NCBI GenBank assembly: GCA_012840395.1
Contig: DULL01000009.1
Span: 1-41,464 of the forward strand
Origin: Clostridiaceae bacterium
Lineage (GTDB): Bacteria > Bacillota > Clostridia > Acetivibrionales > DULL01
Direction of reading: 5' to 3'
Length of the DNA: 41,464 nucleotides
Part shown: piece by piece, positions 28,259 to 37,100 of the stretch
How the letters are laid out: the number at the start of each line of letters is the position of its first letter
How positions within the stretch are numbered: position 1 is the first letter of the stretch
Notes under the pieces: generated by a model
The model's database searches: none
Told to the model about the DNA's origin: nothing
Seen by the model: only the letters and a program-made list of their open reading frames with translations
Position numbers and translations under genes: made by a program

Positions 28259-28708
28259 TCAAAATTCTTTTTTACTATCTATCAATATTGTAACAGGACC
28301 GTCATTATGTATTTCAACAAGCATTTCAGCCTGGAATTTTCCTGTTTCTACCTTAACTCCACGTTGCTTGCAATAGTCAACAAATCTATTGTAAAAGTCC
28401 TCTGCTTCCGCCGGGGGAGCAGCATTAGTATAACTTGGCCTGTTGCCTCTTCTGCAGTCTCCATAAAGTGTAAACTGTGAGACAATTAGCAATTCTCCAC
28501 CTACATCCATTAATGAGATATTCATTTTCCCGTTTTCGTCTTCAAATACTCTCAAATTTAAAATTTTATCGGCCAGATAGGTTAAATCTTTTTCTGTATC
28601 ATTGGTCCCAACACCTAAAAGTACTACAAGACCTTTTCCAATTTCGCCTATTATTTTATTGTCCACTGATACTCTGGCCTCACGTACTCTTTGTACTACT
28701 GCCCGCAT
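28259..28708 (-). CDS. dtd: D-aminoacyl-tRNA deacylase
   Basis: It hydrolyses D-aminoacyl-tRNAs and so keeps D-amino acids (and mischarged Gly-tRNA-Ala) out of protein. The 149-residue protein begins [15 protein letters not shown] and contains [17 protein letters not shown] and the cis-Pro loop [10 protein letters not shown]. The ATG at 28708 has GGAGG 6 nt upstream; an in-frame ATG 13 codons earlier is rejected because it precedes the RBS. It lies directly downstream of relA, as is usual in Firmicutes. Confidence 0.97.
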   Translation of the reverse strand: MRAVVQRVREARVSVDNKIIGEIGKGLVVLLGVGTNDTEKDLTYLADKILNLRVFEDENGKMNISLMDVGGELLIVSQFTLYGDCRRGNRPSYTNAAPPAEAEDFYNRFVDYCKQRGVKVETGKFQAEMLVEIHNDGPVTILIDSKKEF

Positions 28709-28824
28709 ATTTTCCTCCTTTATATAGCTTAAAGGTACAGAAGTCAAGCAAACTTAAAACAATGCCGGCGAAATGAAGTTGAAAGAATGGATAGTTTATT
28801 TTAGAATAGTTTTACTCCTATATA

Positions 28825-31032
28825 CTATCTTACCTGGTGCTTGCTTCTTTCAACTTCAAAAACTCCATGTACCTTTCTTATACTCTTTATGATTTTTTCC
28901 AGTTGTTCTGTATCTGTTATTTCCAGTGTCAGGTTCATGATTGCTATATTATCTTTTGTAGTCCTGGCATTCATTGCCTTAAGGGGTATTTTAGAATCAC
29001 CCAGGACATTGGTAATATCCATAAGCAGTGCCGGCCTGTCATAGGCAAGAACATTAATTTCAGCATTATAGGCTACATCTCCCGCAGTATACCAGCTTAC
29101 TTCAATTAACCTGTCCTGTTCGTTAATATTATTCAGCACATTAACACAATCTCTCCTGTGAACCGAAACTCCTCTTCCCCGGGTAATATACCCAATAATA
29201 TCGTCCCCAGGAACAGGATTGCAGCAGCGGGATAATCTGACAAGGCAATTGTGGAGTCCCTTCACTACTATTCCATTTTCCCTGGGACTCTTTTTACTGC
29301 GTACACTCCTGGTCTGCACTGCTCGTTCAAGTTCCTGGTCCACAAGTTCTTCAGGTTTGAGTGTTTTCCTGTATTCTTCTTTCAGCCTGGATACCACCCG
29401 GTGTGACGTTATAGCACCATACCCTATTGCGGCATACAGGTCATCTAATGTATTAAAAGAATATTTTTTAAGGATTATATCAACCCACTCAGGCTTAAAC
29501 AGCTTGCTGTAAGGCAATCCTTCTTTCTTTAATTCTTTCTCCACAAGCTCTTTGCCTCTTGCAATATTCTCTTCCCTTTTTTCTTTTTTAAACCATGCGT
29601 TTATCTTATTTCTGGCCTGAGTACTCTTTACTATTTTGAGCCAGTCCCTGCTGGGGCCATGTATGCTTGCTGATGTGAGAATCTCCACCATATCGCCGTT
29701 CTGCAATTTGTACTCAAGAGGAACCAGCTTCCCGTTGACTTTGGCTCCCATCATCTTGTTTCCAATGGCACTGTGAATGGCATAGGCAAAATCAATGGGT
29801 GTAGATCCTGCAGGTAAGTTTATTACATCACCCTTAGGTGTAAAAACAAAAACCTCACCTGAAAACAGGTCAACTTTCAGTGTTTCTACAAACTCCTTGG
29901 CATCCCGCATTTCCTTCTGCCATTCAAGTAGCTGCCTCAGCCATGTAAGCTTAATTTCAAAATCACTTGTGTTGGTATTGCCTTCTTTATATTTCCAGTG
30001 GGCCGCAATTCCTACTTCTGCCACTCTATGCATTTCCCAGGTTCTGATCTGTACTTCAAAAGGTACTCCCTCATGGCCTATTACCGTAGTATGCAATGAT
30101 TGATACATATTCGGCTTGGGGACAGCAATATAATCTTTAAATCTGCCCGGGAAAGGCCTGTAATGCTCATGCACCAGTCCAAGTACCGCATAGCAGTCCT
30201 TCACGGTATCCACAATTATCCTCACCGCAAAAAGGTCATATATCTGATCAAGAGTGCGGTTTTGGTTCTTCATTTTCTTATAAATACTGTAAAAATGCTT
30301 TGGCCTGCCCTCAATGTGAGCCTTGATGCCTATATTGTCAATTTTAGTTTTCAGAGATTCTGTTATCTGGGTAATATATGCTTCCCTCTCTTTGCGTTTT
30401 TGAGCAATACTGTTAACCAGTTCATAATAACCTTTTGGATCAAGATATCTAAGACACAGATCTTCCAGTTCCCATTTGATTTTTGATATACCCAGCCTGT
30501 GAGCAAGAGGTGCATATATTTCCAAGGTTTCCTTGGCTTTAGCCTGTTGACGGTCGGTGCTCAGATATTTGAGAGTGCGCATATTGTGCAGCCTGTCGGC
30601 CAGTTTAATCATTATAACCCTGATATCTTTTGCCATGGCCATAAACATTTTTCTTAAGTTTTCAGCCTGTTGTTCTTCTTTTGTTGAATATGGTATTTTC
30701 CCCAGTTTTGTTACTCCGTCAACAAGCGAGGCTATTTCTTCTCCAAATATTTCGCTCAGTTGTTCAAAGGTAAAGGTCGTATCTTCTATGGTATCATGCA
30801 GTAGCCCTGCAACTATGGTAGCGCAGTCCATACCCAGTTCAGCCAAAATGCAGGCAACTTCAACAGGGTGTGTGATGTACGGTTCACCAGACACCCTCAT
30901 TTGGCCATCGTGAGCTCTTCTTGAAACCAGGTATGCTTTTTCAAGCAGTTCTGACTTGCAACCTGGATTATATTCATTTATTGCTTTCAACAGTTTTTCA
31001 TAATCTTTCTGCACAACCAAGCTATCCTGCAT
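28825..31032 (-). CDS. relA: Bifunctional (p)ppGpp synthetase/hydrolase (RelA/SpoT)
   Basis: This stringent-response enzyme makes and degrades (p)ppGpp. The 735-residue protein has an HD hydrolase domain (RRAHDGQ, THPVEVA, GLLHDTIEDT; His41, His55, His79/Asp80), so hydrolysis appears intact. A synthetase domain follows (around HFYSIYKKM and YDLFAVRIIVD), then a TGS domain starting near FTPKGDVINLPAGSTPIDFAY, a zinc-finger-like CCNPVPGD, and a C-terminal ACT domain. The ATG at 31032 follows GAGG 7 nt upstream. It lies between apt and dtd. Confidence 0.97.
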   Translation of the reverse strand: MQDSLVVQKDYEKLLKAINEYNPGCKSELLEKAYLVSRRAHDGQMRVSGEPYITHPVEVACILAELGMDCATIVAGLLHDTIEDTTFTFEQLSEIFGEEIASLVDGVTKLGKIPYSTKEEQQAENLRKMFMAMAKDIRVIMIKLADRLHNMRTLKYLSTDRQQAKAKETLEIYAPLAHRLGISKIKWELEDLCLRYLDPKGYYELVNSIAQKRKEREAYITQITESLKTKIDNIGIKAHIEGRPKHFYSIYKKMKNQNRTLDQIYDLFAVRIIVDTVKDCYAVLGLVHEHYRPFPGRFKDYIAVPKPNMYQSLHTTVIGHEGVPFEVQIRTWEMHRVAEVGIAAHWKYKEGNTNTSDFEIKLTWLRQLLEWQKEMRDAKEFVETLKVDLFSGEVFVFTPKGDVINLPAGSTPIDFAYAIHSAIGNKMMGAKVNGKLVPLEYKLQNGDMVEILTSASIHGPSRDWLKIVKSTQARNKINAWFKKEKREENIARGKELVEKELKKEGLPYSKLFKPEWVDIILKKYSFNTLDDLYAAIGYGAITSHRVVSRLKEEYRKTLKPEELVDQELERAVQTRSVRSKKSPRENGIVVKGLHNCLVRLSRCCNPVPGDDIIGYITRGRGVSVHRRDCVNVLNNINEQDRLIEVSWYTAGDVAYNAEINVLAYDRPALLMDITNVLGDSKIPLKAMNARTTKDNIAIMNLTLEITDTEQLEKIIKSIRKVHGVFEVERSKHQVR

Positions 31033-31077
31033 GATATACCTCTGCCCATGACCTTGCTAATGTATTATTTCATACTG

Positions 31078-31593
31078 CTAAAACTGTACAATGGATTTTA
31101 CATTATAATTCTTGAGCCTTTCTCTGCCTTTTAAGAAAGTAAGCTCTATGAAAAATACCAGCCCTATTACTTCTCCACCCAGCATTTCTACCAGCTTAAT
31201 ATTTGATTCTATCGTACCGCCGGTGGCAAGGAGGTCATCAACAATAACCACTTTCTGGCCCGGTTTTATAGCATCTTCATGTATCTCCAGAACATCTGTC
31301 CCATACTCAAGTTCGTACTCTATACTCTTTGTTTTATATGGAAGTTTTCCCTTTTTTCTTATTGGCACAAAGCCTTTGTTCATTGAATAAGCCAGTGTTG
31401 CCCCAAAGATAAATCCTCTGGATTCCGGACCTACTATGATGTCAAAATCTCCAAAGCTCTCGGCTGCACTTATCAAACCGTCAATACATTCCTTAAGAGA
31501 CTCTGCATCCTGAAGGACCGTTGTTATGTCGATAAAATCCACTCCCTCTTTCGGGAAATTTAAAACATGTCTTAATTTTGACTTTAGATCCAT
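31078..31593 (-). CDS. apt: Adenine phosphoribosyltransferase
   Basis: It salvages adenine to AMP using phosphoribosyl pyrophosphate. The 171-residue protein begins MDLKSKLRHV and carries FPKEGVDFIDITT, GPESRGFIFG and the PRPP-binding loop VVIVDDLLATGGTI. The ATG at 31593 is chosen because GGAGG lies 8 nt upstream; another ATG five codons earlier would include this RBS. It lies 19 nt after recJ and 45 nt before relA, the conserved recJ-apt-relA order. Confidence 0.98.
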   Translation of the reverse strand: MDLKSKLRHVLNFPKEGVDFIDITTVLQDAESLKECIDGLISAAESFGDFDIIVGPESRGFIFGATLAYSMNKGFVPIRKKGKLPYKTKSIEYELEYGTDVLEIHEDAIKPGQKVVIVDDLLATGGTIESNIKLVEMLGGEVIGLVFFIELTFLKGRERLKNYNVKSIVQF

Positions 31594-31612
31594 CGCGATT
31601 TCCTCCATTTTA

Positions 31613-33940
31613 TCAAGTTGACTTATTGCTCAACTTGTTTATAATTTCCTGGCATCTCATATATGTTTTTGAGTTCTCCAGGTTTTTTTTCGTATTATTC
31701 TTTTCTAGCACAATATACATGCCAAGCTTTCCTAATGGTGTTTTTCTCAGTAAATTCAGCTCTTCAAAAATATCCATAGCTCTTTTTAATTTAAAAAAAT
31801 TTATGGAAATTCCATAAGTTTTGGAAATCTTGCTTGCAAAAGTAATTAAGTTATCTACTCTTATATCCCTGCCTGTATACTTGCCGGAATCTTCTTTTAG
31901 CGCAGCATTTTTAATATACTGGTAAATTGCTTCTAATTCTTTCCTGTTCAGCGTTATTCCCTTCAAATCTACAGGCATATTACGTAAATCCAAACTTATA
32001 TCTATATTATATTTTAATAAACGGCTATTCTCAACATCTTTATCTAATTTATAATAGAAGGCATTTATCAAGCTTTTCCTGGCACAAGGCCTGATATCCT
32101 TAAGAACCAGCTGGGCCTTCTCCATATTATTCCATTCATTTACTTCCAGGGAAAAGGCTACATCCACCACGTCACCGCTGTTGTATGCTTCAGCCAGATC
32201 TCCCATGTTGAAACCTATTGCGTCTATAAAAATATCACCTATTTTCAGGACCAGTTTTAAATGCTTTCCTTTTCCCACTGACCTGATGCTGCTTATAATT
32301 ATGTCATTGCAGGCAAAAACAGGGCTGGGATTTCCGGTACCAAATGGAGCCAGTTTATCAAGCTCTTTAATATTCTCCAGAGTAATATCCTCATCATTTA
32401 TATATGCATCAACTTTTATTCTGGGTATTAAATCTTCATCTTGCATTACTAAATCTGCATATTCATTTATTGCCTTCCTGAAAAGCTGTATATTTTCTTC
32501 CGGGAGAGTAAGACCCGCAGCAAGCTCATGACCTCCATACTTGTCAAGCAGGTGCTGGCAATGAGTCAGTGCCTTGAACAAATTAAAGCCTTCGATGCTT
32601 CTTCCTGAGCCTTTGCCCATACCTTCCTCTATTGATATTAAAATACTGGGGCGGTAGTACTTTTCAGTAATTCTTGAAGAAACAATTCCCACCACACCTT
32701 TATGCCATCCTGTCCCTGCTACAACCAATACCTTATCATCCAGATACTCAGGGTCTGATTCAATAATATCAAAAGCTTCCTGAAGTATTAATTGTTCTGT
32801 TTCCTGACGCCTGCTATTTTCCTCATTTAATTCCAGGGCTATTTTTTCAGCTTCTTCTTCCCTGTCACCGGTAAAGAGATTTACAATTCTTCCTGCATCT
32901 CCAATTCTTCCTGCGGCATTAATCCTCGGAGCTATTATAAATCCTACAGAGTATGTATTAATTGTTTTTCCCTCTAGTCCCGATTTCTCAATCAGCTTTC
33001 TTAGTCCGATATTGCTGCTGGAACTCATCTTTTCCATTCCAAATTTTGCAATAACCCTGTTTTCCCCGGTGATTTTTGATACATCCGCAATGGTGCCCAA
33101 CGCCACCAATTCCATGTAATCAATAAAATTCTTGCCTATACCGTACCTGATATTCATTGCGTTTATCAATTTTAAAACTATCCCCACACCTGCCAGTTCT
33201 TTAAAAGGGTAACTGCAGTCCTGTCTCCAGGGGTCAATTACTGCAATTGCTTCAGGAATTTCCGACTTACATTCATGGTGATCGGTGACAATCACGTCAA
33301 TGCCTTTGCTTCTTGCATATGCTATTTCCTCAACAGCAGTAATGCCGCAATCCACTGTAATTATAAGTGTTGCCCCTGTACCGGCAATTTTATCCATGGC
33401 TTCTATTGAAAGTCCATAGCCTTCCTCTATTCTGTCGGGAATATAGTAGTCAACATCATCTCCAATATCTCTCAGGTAGTCCATTAAAACTGAAGTGGAT
33501 GTGGTTCCGTCCACATCATAATCACCGTATATAATTATTTTTTCTTTATTCTGTATAGCCTTCCATATCCTGTCCACAGCCTTGTCCATATCCTTTAGCA
33601 GGAAAGGATCATGAAAATCATCTGGAGACGGATTTATAAAATCTTTGATATAATCGGGGTCCTTTATTCCCCTGCTAAGCAAAACCTTTGCCAGCAGCCT
33701 GGAAATACCCAGGTTTCGTGAAATTTCATCCACTTCTTCTGCAGGGGCTTCATTACTTACCCAGTATTTATCGTGAGGAATCCAAAGGGCTTCCCCTTCA
33801 GTTTCTTCAAATTGCATATTCTCCAGTTTATTTATTATTTGATTATCCTGCATTTTATTTTGATTACTTTGTATATTTTGTGTATTTTCAATTTTTTGAT
33901 TTTCCTGGCTTTCTCTTGTCTTCTGGTTATCCTGTATCAT
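31613..33940 (-). CDS. recJ: Single-stranded-DNA-specific exonuclease RecJ with Asn/Gln-rich N-terminal tail
   Basis: This 5'-3' exonuclease acts in recombination and mismatch/base-excision repair. It contains the DHH phosphoesterase motifs (YGDYDVDGTTST, ITVDCGITA, VTDHHECKSE), the DHHA1 region (GSGRSIEGFNLF, KYGGHELAAGL), an OB fold (RIKVDAYINDE onward) and a C-terminal RecJ extension. I start it at 33940 (775 residues) because AAAGGA lies 7 nt upstream; an in-frame ATG 23 codons earlier falls inside the likely promoter. The first ~41 residues are unusual, with 18 of 40 being Asn or Gln in a repetitive pattern, and precede the normal RecJ beginning near WIPHDKYW. It heads the apt-relA operon. 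Confidence 0.93.
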   Translation of the reverse strand: MIQDNQKTRESQENQKIENTQNIQSNQNKMQDNQIINKLENMQFEETEGEALWIPHDKYWVSNEAPAEEVDEISRNLGISRLLAKVLLSRGIKDPDYIKDFINPSPDDFHDPFLLKDMDKAVDRIWKAIQNKEKIIIYGDYDVDGTTSTSVLMDYLRDIGDDVDYYIPDRIEEGYGLSIEAMDKIAGTGATLIITVDCGITAVEEIAYARSKGIDVIVTDHHECKSEIPEAIAVIDPWRQDCSYPFKELAGVGIVLKLINAMNIRYGIGKNFIDYMELVALGTIADVSKITGENRVIAKFGMEKMSSSSNIGLRKLIEKSGLEGKTINTYSVGFIIAPRINAAGRIGDAGRIVNLFTGDREEEAEKIALELNEENSRRQETEQLILQEAFDIIESDPEYLDDKVLVVAGTGWHKGVVGIVSSRITEKYYRPSILISIEEGMGKGSGRSIEGFNLFKALTHCQHLLDKYGGHELAAGLTLPEENIQLFRKAINEYADLVMQDEDLIPRIKVDAYINDEDITLENIKELDKLAPFGTGNPSPVFACNDIIISSIRSVGKGKHLKLVLKIGDIFIDAIGFNMGDLAEAYNSGDVVDVAFSLEVNEWNNMEKAQLVLKDIRPCARKSLINAFYYKLDKDVENSRLLKYNIDISLDLRNMPVDLKGITLNRKELEAIYQYIKNAALKEDSGKYTGRDIRVDNLITFASKISKTYGISINFFKLKRAMDIFEELNLLRKTPLGKLGMYIVLEKNNTKKNLENSKTYMRCQEIINKLSNKST

Positions 33941-33964
33941 CATGCCATCCTTTAAATTTTTCCT

Positions 33965-34016
33965 ATTATAGTTTTGTCCATTATTCATTATTATGTTACA
34001 AATAGCCATCTGTCAA
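33965..34016 (-). promoter_or_regulatory. Probable promoter region of the recJ-apt-relA operon
   Basis: On the minus strand a perfect TTGACA (34016-34011) is followed at 15 nt by CATAAT, and a perfect TATAAT lies at 33970-33965 without a good -35. One of the two -10 boxes is probably used. Either places the transcript start downstream of the farthest upstream recJ ATG (34009). Confidence 0.45.
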
Positions 34017-34030
34017 CTTTTATTTTTCTG

Positions 34031-34137
34031 AAACAATGAGGCGGTTTTCTGTACTTTCAAAGTACACTTTTGAAAGTACAGCAACCGCCCCATTGTTTGT
34101 TTATTTACTGGAGCAGGAAGATTTTCCTCCTGTCTCC
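34031..34137. other. Two consecutive long hairpins between the SLH gene and recJ
   Basis: The larger (34031-34098) pairs AAACAATG with CATTGTTT, GGCGGTT with AACCGCC, and a 13-bp arm at 34049-34061 with 34069-34081, around a 7-nt loop: 28 pairs with two interruptions. The smaller (34110-34137) pairs GGAG and CAGGA with TCCTG and CTCC. They may end the SLH transcript, but neither is followed by a T tract on the minus strand. Confidence 0.6.
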
Positions 34138-34145
34138 ATCCTTAA

Positions 34146-37100
34146 TTACTTCACCATGTTCTGCATGAGAATTGCCACCATCTTTGCCGCTTCGGCACGG
34201 TCTGCATTGTCCAATGGCGCAAATACTATGTGGTCTCCTGACGGTCTGCCGTTTATTATGCCTGCCCTCTGTACCTTCTCCACTGCTTCCCTTGCATAGG
34301 AGCTTATCTTGTCACTGTCTGCAAATTCAATTGCTTCCGCTGTCTCGGGCAGTGTATAGTTTTGTACTGACGCAAACCTGCTTATCATTAATGCTATCTG
34401 CTCTCTTGTTATATAGTCGTCAGGTCCAAACAAGCCGTTGCCATATCCTTTCACTATGCCATTCTCCGTTGCCCAGGCTACATATGGCGCATACCAAGCA
34501 TTCTCATCTACATCCTGGAAGGCTGATGTCTTGTACTTAGCAGTATCTATTCCTGCTATCCCTGCCAGTATCTTTGTGAATTCCGCCCTGGTTATGTTGT
34601 TGCCTGGCAGGTACCTTCCTGTACCATCTCCGCTTATTATATTCCTTGCAGACAGGTAGGTTATATAATCCTTTGCCCAGCTTCCTTCTGTGTCTGTGAA
34701 CTCTACCTTGTTATACCCTACCGTATACCTGGAGAAATGGCTTAGCTTAAAGGTCAATGTGCCTGTTTCCGCGTCATATACACAGCCAGCTATTAATACC
34801 AGCTCGCCTTCATCGGTTATATGGTATATTACAATTGCATTCAGGTCCTCTCCTGCCTTAGGAGTATATGGAATGCTTATTGTCGCAGTTCCTCCGCCTA
34901 AATCGGATATTACTTTATCTCCTGAAGTAATTGTGAAATCATATATCGGCCTGTCTCCTACTACCTCTTGTACTTCCGGTTTAAGGTCTGCTTTGTCTAC
35001 ACTTGAAACAGATATTGATACTGGTTCTGATGCAGAAGCACTTATTGCGCTTACAGCTTTGCTGTCAAAGGAAACTTCTGCAACAGATGTTGTAATCTTC
35101 AGTGTATCTATATTACCGTCTGCTATTACATCTAATCCTTTCTTTGGAACTACAACCTCAACTTCAGTGGAATTATCAGGTGATGCAATTTTAATTTCCA
35201 TAAATGCTGATGTTCCTGACTTTGCTGCCGCATTCAATACTTCCTCAGCTACCTCAATAAAATCTTCTTCGCTTATTAAAGCTGCCGCAAGGCCATCTTT
35301 TACTGTTGCTTCAACTTCTGCTTTAATTCTGGTAGTATCTCCTTCTCTCTTAGGACTGTCATATGTTAGTTTACTACCTAAGTCTTTATCCTCAACTTTA
35401 TCTTGCTTTTTATCCTGACCAAAATCAGGAATGTAAATAACAGGTGGGCTGACATATGGTTCATATACTGATACAATGCAATAAGCTTCCTGATCAGAAG
35501 TTTTTGCACGAATCAAAGTAGCTCCTTTACCCTTAACTGTGACAAGCCCTGTCTGATCCACTGAAGCTACAGCATCATTATCCGAACTCCAGGTAATGTT
35601 AAGATTTACAGGAAGCTCAGGCTCAAAAGTAGCTGTGAGCAAAACGGGGAAAGAACCTAATGGAAGACTTAGATAAGTGTGATTTAAGACAATAGTATAA
35701 GGTCTGTGAGGTTCTAAAGCATTTATTGCATTTAGAATAGCAGCGGTTTTTTGTATAACTTCCTCATTGGATGTTTCTGGCATTGCTAATGCTTGCACCA
35801 GAATGTTCCATGAAACATCAAAATAATCGTCCTTATTAAGAGCCATAGCTTGTGCCTTTGCTTCGTCAAGAGCAGCCTGGCCTGCAAATACCAGTGAACT
35901 AATAGCATCACGAATGCTTTGAGCATAACCGTCCACTATGTTTTGTTCGGAAGCAAGTTTTCCTCTCTCAACACTGTCAATAACAGCCTGTAAATACTTC
36001 CAGCTTCCAACTGTATAATCGTTCTCTACCAACTCAGCTGCTTCTGCGATAGCTGCGTCAACTTCACTATAGTCTGCCAGCACAGGTTCTTGTACTGAAA
36101 CTTCGCATGTACAGCTAATATTCCACAAAGTAGCTGTAATAGTTGCGTTTCCAACGCCATGGAATGAGACAAAGCCATTTTCGTCTACAGTAGCTACACC
36201 AGGATTAGAAGAGGTCCATGTTATAGCAGGCAATGTAATAGGTGGATCTACTATGACAGATAGCTGCACCGGAGTGGAATTTGGCATGCTTGTCAGAGTT
36301 TCCTGGCTCATATTTATTCTTACTGATTTATAAATAGCAAAATTATCAATATCTAAAAGCTCAGGTGTTTCACTGCTGGGAAGGTATGTAAACCTGAAAA
36401 ACGTATCATCCACTGATGCACTTTTGTCATGGTAGACAACATCCCATACAGCAGGTTCTTGCTGATCTTTCTTCCAGGTTTTAATAAATAAACTGTTGCC
36501 GATTCGTATACTCTTCCATGTATACCATTGATTTGCTTCAAAATTCTTATTGGATTCTGCTGCCCTGGAAGTTCCGTCCATTATTGCAATACCCTTTTGG
36601 CTAAGTATTGCTATATTGCTTTTATTTTTATGCAACATAGAAATCTGCAATTTTACTGCGCTGTCCTGTGGGAAGCGGAAATCAAATTTATTCGTATAAT
36701 TTCCACTTATGACAGTATGATAATCAGCATTTATACTGAAAGAACCCGGTTCGGCAATAAGAAGATCATCGATATAAAAGCACTCATCAATTGAGCTTCT
36801 TCCATTTGACAAGAAATATATGCCATTTACTCCATTAGCTGTATTTGTTCCATAACCGTTTTGAGATGTTTTCAGTGCTTTACCTGCGTATTTTCCATCA
36901 ATATAGATATGAGCCTCTCCTGTGGTAGCATCAGTGTTAAAGCACTCAACATGAATATCATGCCACTTATCAGCATTAATAGAAATAGTACCGTCTATCA
37001 CATTTTTATAGGCAGTACCATCATAATATTGAATACCTCCATCTGTTGTAAACCTGATCCAAAAAGCAGTGGAGGCTGAAGTGTGTTCTCCGTTTAGAAC

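Noticed and set aside
34690-35418. 242-codon plus-strand frame opposite the SLH gene
   Set aside because: It is antisense to the clear SLH-protein frame and Ser/Thr-rich by complementarity.
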